From assembly GCA_036489445.1 (NCBI GenBank), contig DASXFV010000087.1, positions 120,501-184,500 of the forward strand: DNA of 64,000 nucleotides. The letters are read 5' to 3'. Below the pieces are notes generated by a model. The model searched no databases. It was not told the origin of the DNA and was given only the letters and a program-made list of their open reading frames with translations. The position numbers and the translations under genes were made by a program. Source of the DNA: DAIDKA01 sp036489445 (GTDB taxonomy: Bacteria; Pseudomonadota; Gammaproteobacteria; Steroidobacterales; Steroidobacteraceae). How positions within the stretch are numbered: position 1 is the first letter of the stretch; every line of letters begins with the position of its first letter. Below, in pieces: positions 24,995-34,110 of the stretch.

Positions 24995-27900
24995 ATGCCA
25001 GCGAGGAACTGCGCGACTACGTAGGGCGACTGCATACGCGGTTACGCCTGGGCGCCATCGCGCGCGGTGCGGCCATCCTGGGCGGTATCGCGTTGGGCGT
25101 AACACCGTTGCTGGTGCTCTACGCCAATCGGTATGCATTTTCCGCGGCCAGCGTGCATGGCATGCGTCTGGTGTTGCTGCTCGCTCTGGCAACCGGCGCG
25201 GTGCTGGGGCTGGCGATTCCGCTGTGGCGGTTGAACCGGCTGCGTGTGATCCGTCGCGCTGAAACCAGCTTCCCGCAATTCGAAGAGCGACTGCGGACGT
25301 TCACCCAACGCGATGCGCAGGAAACCGCTGCCGCACGCGAACCAGCCGGCAATGCCTTCGGCGAACTGCTGGCGGCGGACACGCTGCGCGTGGCGCGCAC
25401 CGCGCGGCCTGCCTCGTTGGTCTCCACGACCTTGCTCGCGGGGCTGCTGAGCTGCGGGGTGGTGTGCGTGGCGGGGCTGGTGTGGTTGATCCGCTCGGGG
25501 CCCGGGTACCTGGGCTATGGGGCGGCGCTGCTGTGGTCGGTACCGCGCAGCGGCCCGATCTATGAACTGCATGTCGGACCCGGCAACACCACCGTGCGCC
25601 GTCATGCTGACCTGCTGGTGACGGCCGGGCTCGTGGGGCTGACGACGCAGGACGTACGCCTGCATGTGCGCATCGGCAACGCCGCCTGGCAGCAGGTCAT
25701 CATGCAGCCCCAGCCGCAGTCCGGCGGCTTCCGCTACCTGCTCTCTGCCTTGCCGGATCACGCCGAATACTATGTCGAGGCGGGACCGCTCACGTCTGCG
25801 CATTTCACGGCCAAGGTGGCCGACCTGGCCCAGGTGCGGCAGATCCGGGTGACGTATCACTATCCGGCGTGGACGCAGATGCCGGATCGCACCGAGGAGC
25901 ATGGGGGTGACCTGCGGGCGGTGCAGGGCACTCATGCCCAGCTGTCGATCCTCACCGATCAGCCGCTGAGCCACGGTGCGCTGGTGCTGGATGACGGGCA
26001 CCAGCTGCCGCTGGTCGCGGCAGCCGCGAATACCTACAGCGTCACGGTCCCGCTGGACAAGGATGGCGCCTATCACCTGACCATGGTGGATGGCTCGCAT
26101 GCCTTGCGGCTCAGCGAGGATTATTTCATCGAGGCCAGCGAGGCCAGCGCGCCGCAGGTCGCCATCGTCAAGCCCGGCGGGGACTACCACGCCAGCCCGA
26201 TTGAAGAAGTCACCATCAATGCCCAGGCGACCGATGACTTTGGCTTGCGTGAATTTTCGCTGCACTATTCTGTGAACGGCGGACCCGACCAGCAGGTGAA
26301 TCTGTTGTCCCACGGCGGCTCGAAGCAGGCCCGTGGGGGCGCCGTCATCAGCCTGGAGAACATGAAACTGGTCCCGGGGGATGTGGTCAGCGTGTATGCC
26401 CAGGCTGCCGATCCCAGGGCGCAGTCGCGCTCGCAGATGCTGTTCATCCAGGCCGATCCCTATGAGCGTGAGTTCTCCCAATCGCAACAGGGCGGCGGTG
26501 GCGGTGGCGGCGGCGGTGGTGCCAACGGTTCGGTGGAGATTTCGCGCCGCGAAAAAGAAGTGATCGCCGGTACCTGGTCCCAGGTGGATGGCCGCGCCGC
26601 GGCGGCGCGTCAGGCGGAGCAGGCGAAATTCCTCTCCGATGTCCAGAACACGCTGCGCGGCCAGGCGCTATCGCTGTCCGGACGCCTGGAAATGCGCGGC
26701 CTCTCCGACGCCAATGAGCAGTTCAGCAGCTTTCAAAAGGAGATGAACGCTGCGGCCGATGCCATGACCCCGGCGGCCACGCAGCTGGCCCAGTCCCAAT
26801 GGCGCGGGGCGTTACCCGAGGAAGAGAAGGCCCTGCAGCATCTGCTGCGCGCCGAGGCCACCTTCCGCCAGATCCAGGTCGCCTTCGGCAGCCGCGGCGG
26901 CGGTGGTGGCGGTAGCAGCTCGGGCCAGGAGCTGGCGAGCCTTTCGGATCTGGAACTGGACACGCAGAAGAATCAATACGAAACAGCGCAGTCGGCCTCG
27001 CCTTCGCAACAGCGGGACGAACAGATCGACGCCGCGCTGAAAAAGCTCGATGAGCTGGCACGCAAACAGGAGGCGCTGGCGCAGGAACACCCCGCCGTCG
27101 CGGACGCGGCGGGTGAGCGCTGGCAGCAGGAAATGCTGCGGCGACAGGCTGAAGAGCTGCAGCGTCAGTTGGAACAAATGGCCCAGAACAGTCAGTCGGG
27201 TCAATCAGGGCAGTCCGGCCAGTCCGGGCAGTCCGGCCAAGCGGGCCAATCCGGCCAATCCGGCCAATCCGGCCAGTCGGGCCAGTCGGGCCAGTCGGGC
27301 CAATCTGGTCAATCCGCCATGCAGGCGCGTCAGGCTCGGGCACAGCAGGAACGCGGCGCGCGGGGCAAGGGTCAAGCCGCGAGTGACGCGGCCACTAAGA
27401 CCATCCGTCAGGCATTGGCCCAGTTGCGCGCGGCGCAGGAATCGATGCGTCGGGCGGTCGATCAGCGCGATGCGGCCGGCGCACGCCGCGCCGCTGAAGG
27501 ATTGCGTGATGCCATGGCCGCACTGGGTGGTCTGCAGCGCAACGAATCGGTTGACCATCTGGGGGATCTTGGGCGCAAGGCGCAGGAGCTTGCCGACCGG
27601 GCGCGTCAGCAGCAGGAGCAGCTGAAGGACATGGTCAGTTATCCGTCGGCCCAGGGCCGCGCCGGCCGATCCCTGCCCAGTCCGGACGCCATGGTCGACT
27701 CGCGACAACAGCTGGCGGATGACGTCGGGAGTCTGGAGCAATCCTTGCGCGACGCGGAGCGCGCGGCGCTGAAAAGCAATCGGGATGCGGCCACGAAGCT
27801 GCGCAATGCCCTGAACGACCTGGACGAATCGGACGTGCAGACTCGTCTGCAGCGCAGTGCGGATCGCATGCGCCAGGGCTACAACCCCGGGGGCGATTCT

Positions 27901-28737
27901 TCGGAGAGCGATATTCCGGAGGCACTGACGAGGCTGGGTGAGGCAGTGCGTCAGGCGAGCACTGCGGCGGGAAACGCGCCGCCGGCCACCGATGAAGCGC
28001 TCAACGCGGTGCAACGCTTCCGCGCCCGCTTGGCGCAGATGGACAATTCCGGTCAGCCGCGTGCGCCCGGTGATCGAGCCCCGGGAAACAGCCCCCAGCA
28101 TGGCAGCCAGTCGGGTGGGCAGAATCAGGGCCAAGGACAAGGACAAGGGCAAGGACAGCGGCAAGGTCAAGGGCAGGGCCAGGGTCAGGCAGGTGATCGC
28201 GTCCAATCCAACGCGCTGGCTCGAGGCGGTGCTGCATCGCCTGGACAGGGGCGTGGCGGCGCGAACGGGGATGGAACGGTGCGCGGGGGCGAGGTGACTG
28301 GCGCCGGGGGCGGCACGGGCGGTTACATCGACGGCGGCTGGAACACCGGCAACAACCCGCGTACGGCCGGTGGCGCCGCGCCGCCGGATACCAGTCCGAC
28401 GCCTGAGGATCGCGAAAAGAATTTCGACCAGGGGCTGGCGGACCTGCAGAACGTGCGGCGCGCGGTGGCCGATGATCCGGTGGCCCGGCGCCAGGTGGAC
28501 GACCTGATTCGTTCCATGCAGCAGCTGGATCCGCGCCGCTTTCCCGGTAACCCGGAAGTTGCGAACCAGTTGTTCGCCGAAGTGCGCAGTGATGTGGACC
28601 GCCTGGAGTTGCAACTGGGGCACGATCCTGCCGACGACGATCGCAACGTCGTGCGCGATGCCGAATCCTTGCCGGTGCCCGAGGGCTATCAGGACGCGGT
28701 AGCTGAATACTATCGCCGCCTCAGCAAGGGACAGTGA
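24991..28737 (+). CDS. Giant DUF4175-family membrane protein with low-complexity Gln/Gly/Ser tracts
   Basis: This 1,248-residue protein starts at the ATG overlapping the BatA-like stop; an open extension to 24904 lies inside the upstream gene. Two or three N-terminal membrane helices (about 25-45, 55-73 and 145-168) are followed by immunoglobulin-like beta domains (about 180-495), then long helical, Gln/Ala/Arg-rich segments. Three low-complexity tracts interrupt it: a polyglycine run, about 14 GQS repeats and a GQ-rich tract. Family members accompany MoxR operons in many proteobacteria. The long coiled-coil part could span the periplasm. Nothing catalytic is visible. Confidence 0.83.
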   Translation: MNASEELRDYVGRLHTRLRLGAIARGAAILGGIALGVTPLLVLYANRYAFSAASVHGMRLVLLLALATGAVLGLAIPLWRLNRLRVIRRAETSFPQFEERLRTFTQRDAQETAAAREPAGNAFGELLAADTLRVARTARPASLVSTTLLAGLLSCGVVCVAGLVWLIRSGPGYLGYGAALLWSVPRSGPIYELHVGPGNTTVRRHADLLVTAGLVGLTTQDVRLHVRIGNAAWQQVIMQPQPQSGGFRYLLSALPDHAEYYVEAGPLTSAHFTAKVADLAQVRQIRVTYHYPAWTQMPDRTEEHGGDLRAVQGTHAQLSILTDQPLSHGALVLDDGHQLPLVAAAANTYSVTVPLDKDGAYHLTMVDGSHALRLSEDYFIEASEASAPQVAIVKPGGDYHASPIEEVTINAQATDDFGLREFSLHYSVNGGPDQQVNLLSHGGSKQARGGAVISLENMKLVPGDVVSVYAQAADPRAQSRSQMLFIQADPYEREFSQSQQGGGGGGGGGGANGSVEISRREKEVIAGTWSQVDGRAAAARQAEQAKFLSDVQNTLRGQALSLSGRLEMRGLSDANEQFSSFQKEMNAAADAMTPAATQLAQSQWRGALPEEEKALQHLLRAEATFRQIQVAFGSRGGGGGGSSSGQELASLSDLELDTQKNQYETAQSASPSQQRDEQIDAALKKLDELARKQEALAQEHPAVADAAGERWQQEMLRRQAEELQRQLEQMAQNSQSGQSGQSGQSGQSGQAGQSGQSGQSGQSGQSGQSGQSGQSAMQARQARAQQERGARGKGQAASDAATKTIRQALAQLRAAQESMRRAVDQRDAAGARRAAEGLRDAMAALGGLQRNESVDHLGDLGRKAQELADRARQQQEQLKDMVSYPSAQGRAGRSLPSPDAMVDSRQQLADDVGSLEQSLRDAERAALKSNRDAATKLRNALNDLDESDVQTRLQRSADRMRQGYNPGGDSSESDIPEALTRLGEAVRQASTAAGNAPPATDEALNAVQRFRARLAQMDNSGQPRAPGDRAPGNSPQHGSQSGGQNQGQGQGQGQGQRQGQGQGQGQAGDRVQSNALARGGAASPGQGRGGANGDGTVRGGEVTGAGGGTGGYIDGGWNTGNNPRTAGGAAPPDTSPTPEDREKNFDQGLADLQNVRRAVADDPVARRQVDDLIRSMQQLDPRRFPGNPEVANQLFAEVRSDVDRLELQLGHDPADDDRNVVRDAESLPVPEGYQDAVAEYYRRLSKGQ
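27191..27318 (+). repeat. In-frame 9-base tandem repeat coding for (GQS)n
   Basis: About 14 copies of a degenerate 9-base unit (variants of ggccagtcc / ggccaatcc) encode Gly-Gln-Ser, with one GQA variant. Synonymous third-base differences group in runs, which suggests recent local duplication of blocks. The unit keeps frame, so length changes are tolerated. Confidence 0.9.
28126..28188 (+). repeat. In-frame GQ dipeptide-coding tract
   Basis: A 6-base degenerate repeat (ggacaa / gggcaa / ggccag) encodes about ten Gly-Gln pairs with one Arg interruption, within the DUF4175 protein. It probably forms a flexible linker ahead of the C-terminal domain. Confidence 0.85.
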
Positions 28738-28846
28738 GCACCATTGCCACCGGTTGACGGCAAATGGCTAATCGTCGATCGTACGCGCACAGAATGAGCC
28801 ACAGCGGAACGGACCGGATGGCTTGCGAGGGCTTGCCGGCGTTGTG

Positions 28847-29620
28847 ATGCATTTCTATTTTTTGAAGGCGATGGCACGCGCATTGGTGTTACCGCCGCTT
28901 GGGTTGTTGATCCTGGCCGTGTTGGGCGCTGTTCTGATCAGATTGCATCATCGCCGCAGCGGCTGGACCTGTCTGAGCATTGGCCTGGGGTTGTTGTGGC
29001 TGCTGTGCACGCCACTGGTTGCCGATGAACTCACGCGCCTGACCGAGGTCTATCCCGCATTCGATCCGGCAAAACCGACGCATGCTCAAGCCATCGTGAT
29101 ATTGGGTGGGCCCGATCAGCGCTTTCGCGCGCCTGAATACGGGGGTCAGCCCGCAGCGTCGCTGGAATTGCTGGAACGGCTCAACTATGGTGCCTGGCTG
29201 TCGCGCATCACCCACTTGCCGATTCTGATCACCAGCGACCCCGGCAATGTCTGGACCATGGCCGTGTCATTGACCCGGGATTTCCAGGTTCAGCCGCGCT
29301 GGGTGGACTGGAAGGCCCACGACACGTTTGAGAATGCGCGCAATTCCGCGCTCATGCTGCGCGCTAACCATGTGAACTCCATTCTGCTGGTGACCAGCAG
29401 CACTCACATGTTGCGTGCGACGCGGGAATTTCTGGCGACCGGGCTGCAGGTGACCGCAGCACCCGTCCATGTGCTGCCTCGCCGTGGCTACGCCGACTCA
29501 GGGCTCCTGCCCACCGCGGACGCGATGATGTATTCCAACCGGGCCATCTACGAGCTGCTTGGCGAACGCGTCCGTGAACTCTTTGTGCTGCTGCATATCC
29601 GACGCCAGCAGCCTTCCTGA
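28847..29620 (+). CDS. YdcF/DUF218 family membrane protein
   Basis: This 257-residue protein starts at ATG 28847; a TTG at 28823 is possible. Two N-terminal membrane helices (about 8-25 and 36-55) precede a DUF218 domain. That domain has AIVILGG, then LITSDPG, SRNS-like FENARNSALM and ILLVTSSTHMLRA, the usual conserved blocks. The family includes SanA, YdcF and ElyC, tied to envelope integrity and lipid-carrier metabolism, possibly SAM-binding. It follows the MoxR operon by about 110 bases on the same strand and may or may not be co-transcribed. Confidence 0.85.
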   Translation: MHFYFLKAMARALVLPPLGLLILAVLGAVLIRLHHRRSGWTCLSIGLGLLWLLCTPLVADELTRLTEVYPAFDPAKPTHAQAIVILGGPDQRFRAPEYGGQPAASLELLERLNYGAWLSRITHLPILITSDPGNVWTMAVSLTRDFQVQPRWVDWKAHDTFENARNSALMLRANHVNSILLVTSSTHMLRATREFLATGLQVTAAPVHVLPRRGYADSGLLPTADAMMYSNRAIYELLGERVRELFVLLHIRRQQPS

Positions 29621-29621
29621 T

Positions 29622-30437
29622 TCAGCCGAAACGGAAGCCGGAAATCCGCCAGCCCATCATCACGTCGTTGAAGGTGCGGACTCCGACATCTGCGCCGGCA
29701 GCACCTGCGGCGACCATCAGCGGCAGGAGATGTTCTTCACGAGGATGCGCGTAGCGCGCGGCGGGCGCCTGCGACCAGTTGCTCAGACCCGCGTTGCGCG
29801 CCTGAATATCGGTAGCGCACACGGTCTGTCCCAGCCAGTCATCAAACAGCTGCGAACCGGGAATCAGTGCGTTGTCCATGGAGCGGACACGCAGATTGTG
29901 AAAACTCATGCCGCTGCCCACGATCAGCACGCCCTGATCGCGCAGTGGCACCAGCGCCGCACCGAGCCTCAGATGCTCCTGCGCCGAGAGGCCCTGCTTC
30001 AAGGACAGCTGCACCATGGGCATCCCGGCATCAGGGTAGACCAGCAGGAAGGGCACGAACACGCCATGGTCCAGGCCGCGCTCGCGCTCCTCGCTGGAAG
30101 CTATGCCTGCTGCGGACAGCAGCGAGCGCACCTCAGCGGCCAGTTGTGGATCCCCCGGTGCCGGATACTTGAGCCGGTAGGTAGAGTCGGGAAACCCGTA
30201 GTAATCAAAGAGAAGCGGCGGCTGTGTTTGGATGTTCACCGCCACCGGCTCAGCCTCCCAATGCCCGGATATCACCAACACCGCCCGCGGCCGGTGCGGC
30301 AGGGTGGCGGCAAGGTGGCGTAGCCACTGGGCAAGGCTGGTCCAGGGATTGGGCGAGGGGCCAGGCCAGTCCATGAAGAAGCAGGGCCCGCCGCCATGCG
30401 GGATGTAAAAGGTCGGTAATCTGGGTGCCGTGGCCAT
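29622..30437 (-). CDS. Class III extradiol ring-cleavage dioxygenase, DODA/YgiD type
   Basis: This 271-residue protein has the class-III metal-binding histidines in IPHGGGP near residue 13, ISGHWE near 65 and LDHGVFVPF near 120, followed by VPLRDQGVLIVGSGMSFHNL. Homologues cleave catechol-type rings (for example L-DOPA in YgiD) with a non-haem Zn or Fe. The substrate here is unknown. It converges on the YdcF gene with a single base between stops. Confidence 0.9.
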   Translation of the reverse strand: MATAPRLPTFYIPHGGGPCFFMDWPGPSPNPWTSLAQWLRHLAATLPHRPRAVLVISGHWEAEPVAVNIQTQPPLLFDYYGFPDSTYRLKYPAPGDPQLAAEVRSLLSAAGIASSEERERGLDHGVFVPFLLVYPDAGMPMVQLSLKQGLSAQEHLRLGAALVPLRDQGVLIVGSGMSFHNLRVRSMDNALIPGSQLFDDWLGQTVCATDIQARNAGLSNWSQAPAARYAHPREEHLLPLMVAAGAAGADVGVRTFNDVMMGWRISGFRFG

Positions 30438-30662
30438 TGCGCCAGCGAGCGTACCAAGTGAGCAGCCACTGCGGCACGATTTTCACAAGCCCCTATGCGT
30501 ATAAAGACTTTAAGCCGCCTGGGGAACACAGCTTGCATAATGTGCCGCCCCGCAGTGGCGCTGCGTCCTGCATCGGCCTGAAGTGAATGAATTCACCGCA
30601 CCGGGGTGCGGTGATACTGGATAATGCGCCGTGCAGATTATGGTCAGGCTAAGGGTCGTGGC

Positions 30663-32579
30663 GTGAGAGCGGTGGGACGGACAGCGTGGCTGCTGATCGG
30701 CGTACTGTCGTGGTCCGCGGCCGGCATCGCTGCGGCAATGCCGGATATCCGGCAGCTGGTCGCTCGCGCCGAGCAGGAAGGCTTCACGGATCCTGAAGCC
30801 GAGAATCGCGATGCCCACACGGCGCTCGATGAGCTGCAGCGCAGCCCCGATGCCGACCTGGAGACCCGCACGCGGCTGCTCCTTTGCGACTATGACTCCG
30901 AGCGCGATCTGCGCGCCGCCGAGGAACAGGCCCAGCAGGCGCTGGCTCTGCTGCCCCGGGTGCATGATGCCGGCTTGCGCGCCGGGGTGCTGACCTGCCA
31001 GGGCGAAACCCGGGAAACCGCCGGTGACAACGCCCAGGCGTTGCGGCTGTTCACGCTGGCAGTGAATGCCGCCACCGGCGCCCACAACAACTCCAAGCTG
31101 GCTGCCGCGCTGGATTCGCGCGGTTACCTGTTGGGCATTCAGGGCGAATACGCGGGCGGCCTGGTGGATCTGCGTCGCGCGCAGGGTTTGTACGATCGGC
31201 TGGGCCGACGCTCCGATGCGCTCGCCTGCCGCGACAGCATTGCCACGCTTTACAGCCGCATGGGCGACAACGTCGAGGCCACGCGTCTGTACGTCGAGGT
31301 GCTGCGCATGCAGCGCCAGACTGGCATGGTGCGTGAACAGGCCGTCACGCTGCACAACCTGGCGCGCTCCTATGAGAACACTCATCAATGGGATCGCGCC
31401 GAGACCGGATTCAACCAGGCTCTGGATCTGGCCCAGCGGCTGCACTACCCCCGGGTGGAAGCCGCTGCGCTGCGCGGCCTGGCTGCTGTGAAGGTCGCGC
31501 GCAATGATGCGCCGGGGGCACTGACGGAACTGACGCGCGCCGCGCTGCTGCAGAAGGAGACGCCGGATGCGCGTCTGGGTGCGCAGATCAGTCTGGAGAG
31601 AGGTCGGGCCCTGCACCTTGCCGGGCGTCTGCCCGAGAGCCTGGCGGCGTTGCGGCAGGCGCGCGGCGTCTTCAAATCCGCGCAGTCCATTGCGGAACTC
31701 ATCAGCGCCGATACCGAACTGGCCCTGGTCGAGGCAGCCCTGGGACAATGGCACGCGGCCTATGTCGACCAGACCGAGGCGGCGCAGCAGCAGGAGCAGT
31801 TGCTGTCGCAGAACCTGGATCAGCGCTTTGCCGTTCTCAAAGGCGAATACGACAGCGCTGCGCAGGATCAGGAGAATCGTGCGTTGCTGCGGGAGAACGC
31901 CGCGACCAACATTGCGTTGACGCAGTCGCGCCGCGTCCGGCAGCTGCAGGCCATCGTCATTGCATTAGGTGTCGCACTGGGCGCGGTCGCGCTGTGGCTG
32001 GTGATCCTGAATCGGGGCCGGGCGCGACGCATGGGGAGCCTCGCGATGACCGATGAGCTGACTCAGGTGCCGAACCGCCGCGCCGTGCTTGCCCGGTTAA
32101 GCCAGTTGCTGAAGGGTCCTGAGCCTGCCCCCTGCGCAGTTCTCATCATGGACATCGATTTCTTCAAGCGCGTCAACGATCAGTACGGACACGCGGCGGG
32201 CGACCAGGTGTTGAAGCTGGTGGCCGATGCCGTGCGCAACGCCGCGGCTGCACCGGCGTTCTTCGGGCGGCTGGGGGGTGAGGAGTTTCTGATCGTGTTG
32301 CCGGATGCGGGACTGGCCGAGGCACGCCGTTGTGCTGAAGCGCTGCGCCAGAACGTGGCCGCAATCAACACCCGGGCGGTGATTCCCGGCCATATGGGTG
32401 TGACCACCAGTGTCGGATTGACGGTGTCCATGCCCGGTGTGGACGAGGCAAGTCAGGTGCTGGCGCGTGCCGATACGGCGCTGTATGCCGCCAAGCGCTC
32501 CGGACGCAACTGCGTGCGCATCGAGCCCGCACCTCAGGAGCCGCACCCGGACACTGAGGTGGAGACGGTCGCCTCCTGA
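30663..32579 (+). CDS. Exported/membrane TPR sensor with diguanylate cyclase (GGEEF) output
   Basis: This protein of about 638 residues starts at GTG 30663, which has AAGGG seven bases upstream and leads straight into a signal-like helix; ATG 30624 lacks an SD. Six or more TPR-like helix pairs (about 35-390) lie outside the cytoplasm. A coiled coil and a membrane helix (about 430-452) follow. The GGDEF domain starts at LAMTDELTQVPNRRA and has the active-site LGGEEF near residue 538. The allosteric RxxD I-site expected just upstream is absent (AAAPAFFGRLGGEEF), so product inhibition by that route is unlikely. It should make cyclic-di-GMP in response to a periplasmic ligand. Confidence 0.9.
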   Translation: MRAVGRTAWLLIGVLSWSAAGIAAAMPDIRQLVARAEQEGFTDPEAENRDAHTALDELQRSPDADLETRTRLLLCDYDSERDLRAAEEQAQQALALLPRVHDAGLRAGVLTCQGETRETAGDNAQALRLFTLAVNAATGAHNNSKLAAALDSRGYLLGIQGEYAGGLVDLRRAQGLYDRLGRRSDALACRDSIATLYSRMGDNVEATRLYVEVLRMQRQTGMVREQAVTLHNLARSYENTHQWDRAETGFNQALDLAQRLHYPRVEAAALRGLAAVKVARNDAPGALTELTRAALLQKETPDARLGAQISLERGRALHLAGRLPESLAALRQARGVFKSAQSIAELISADTELALVEAALGQWHAAYVDQTEAAQQQEQLLSQNLDQRFAVLKGEYDSAAQDQENRALLRENAATNIALTQSRRVRQLQAIVIALGVALGAVALWLVILNRGRARRMGSLAMTDELTQVPNRRAVLARLSQLLKGPEPAPCAVLIMDIDFFKRVNDQYGHAAGDQVLKLVADAVRNAAAAPAFFGRLGGEEFLIVLPDAGLAEARRCAEALRQNVAAINTRAVIPGHMGVTTSVGLTVSMPGVDEASQVLARADTALYAAKRSGRNCVRIEPAPQEPHPDTEVETVAS

Positions 32580-32607
32580 GCCTCACGGGCTGCAGCGCGG
32601 GTCCGCA

Positions 32608-34107
32608 TCACTGAAAGCTGCGCGTGGTTGCCACCGCCAAAGCCCAGCGCTGCAGGCGTGCAGCAGCCTCATCGCGGCTCATGGCCGGCAGATAAGTGGG
32701 GCCGGCCTGCCAGCCCGCGGCAACCTGCTCAGAAGACCACAGGTGCGCACCGATGCCTGCCAGGCAGGCCGCACCCAGTGCGGTACTCTCGCTTTGCTGC
32801 GCACACACCACTGGGGCGCCCAGCAGATCCGCCTGGAACTGCATCAGCAGAGGGTTGCGGCTGCCGCCCCCATCGACCCGCAGTTCGCGCACGCTGCGAC
32901 CTGCATCCGCCTGCATGGCATGCAACACATCGGTGCTCTGAAAGGCGATGGCCTCCAGTGTGGCGCGCGCGATATGCGCGGCGGTGGTTCCGCGCGTCAG
33001 ACCCACCAGCGCGCCCCGTGTCTGGGGATCCCAGTAGGGTGCGCCCAGACCGGTGAAGGCGGGCACGAAGTGCACGCCATCGGTGTCCGGTACCTGGCGC
33101 GCGAGGGCTTCGACGCCCTGCGAGTCCTGGATCACTCCCAGCCCATCGCGCAGCCACTGCACAGCGGCACCGCCGACGAAGACGCTGCCCTCGAGCGCGT
33201 ACTGGGTGGCGGCTGATCCGAGGCGCCAGGCAACGGTGGCGACCAGGTGGTGACTGGACTGCATGGCAACCGGCCCGGTATTCATGAGCAGGAAGCACCC
33301 GGTACCGTAGGTGTTCTTGGCCATCCCCGCACTCAGACAGGCCTGACCAAACAGTGCGGCCTGCTGATCCCCGGCGATGCCGGTGATGGGCACCGCGATG
33401 CCGTCCAGATCGGCAGTGAGTGATTCATCGGCAGGCGAAAAAGAGCAGGGCAGCACCCGTGGCAGGCAGGATCGGGGAATATCGAACAGCTGCAGCAGCT
33501 CATCGTCCCAGTCACCGGTGTGGATATTGAACAGCATGGTGCGGCTGGCGTTGCTGACGTCCGTGACGTGCGCCCGCCCGCCACTCAGGTTCCAGATCAG
33601 CCAGCTGTCGATGGTGCCGAAGGCCAGTTCACCGCGCGCAGCGCGCGCGCGGGCCCCCGGCAGATGCTGCAGCAGCCATTCAAGTTTGGTCGCGGAAAAA
33701 TAGCTGTCCGGCAGCAGTCCCGTGCGGGCACTGATCAGGGGACCTGAGCCGGCCGCCAACAGCGCTGCACAGCGCTCGGCCGTGCGGCGGTCCTGCCAGA
33801 CGATGGCTGGGCCGATGGGCTGGCCGGTGCGGCGGTCCCATAAGAGCGTGGTTTCACGCTGGTTGGTGATGCCGATCGCGGTCAGATCCGCGGCGCTGAT
33901 CCCGGCCTGCGCGAGGGCATCCGCGATGGTGGCGATCTGCGTGGACCAGATCAGCGCGGCATCGTGCTCTACCCATCCGGGGTGCGGATAGGCTTGGCGG
34001 TGTTCGCGTTGCCCGAGACCTGCGATGCGCCGTTCCCGATCAAATACGATGGCGCGGGAACTGGTCGTGCCCTGATCTATGGCCAGCACATAGGGGCGCA
34101 TGTTCAC
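32608..34107 (-). CDS. glpK: Glycerol kinase
   Basis: The protein has 499 residues, the usual GlpK size; it phosphorylates glycerol to sn-glycerol 3-phosphate. The FGGY-family N-terminal block AIDQGTTSSRAIVFD, the NQRETTLLWDR segment and the GTIDSWLIW block are all present. The C-terminal LRVDGGGSRNPLLMQFQADLLG is also present. It lies 3 bases downstream of glpD in a two-gene glycerol catabolism operon. No facilitator (glpF) or repressor (glpR) is adjacent. Confidence 0.96.
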   Translation of the reverse strand: MNMRPYVLAIDQGTTSSRAIVFDRERRIAGLGQREHRQAYPHPGWVEHDAALIWSTQIATIADALAQAGISAADLTAIGITNQRETTLLWDRRTGQPIGPAIVWQDRRTAERCAALLAAGSGPLISARTGLLPDSYFSATKLEWLLQHLPGARARAARGELAFGTIDSWLIWNLSGGRAHVTDVSNASRTMLFNIHTGDWDDELLQLFDIPRSCLPRVLPCSFSPADESLTADLDGIAVPITGIAGDQQAALFGQACLSAGMAKNTYGTGCFLLMNTGPVAMQSSHHLVATVAWRLGSAATQYALEGSVFVGGAAVQWLRDGLGVIQDSQGVEALARQVPDTDGVHFVPAFTGLGAPYWDPQTRGALVGLTRGTTAAHIARATLEAIAFQSTDVLHAMQADAGRSVRELRVDGGGSRNPLLMQFQADLLGAPVVCAQQSESTALGAACLAGIGAHLWSSEQVAAGWQAGPTYLPAMSRDEAAARLQRWALAVATTRSFQ

Positions 34108-34110
34108 GCC

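Noticed and set aside
27191..27318. Regular 9-base periodicity resembling a short CRISPR-like or satellite array
   Set aside because: It is fully in frame within the DUF4175 CDS, codes for GQS, and has no spacer structure.
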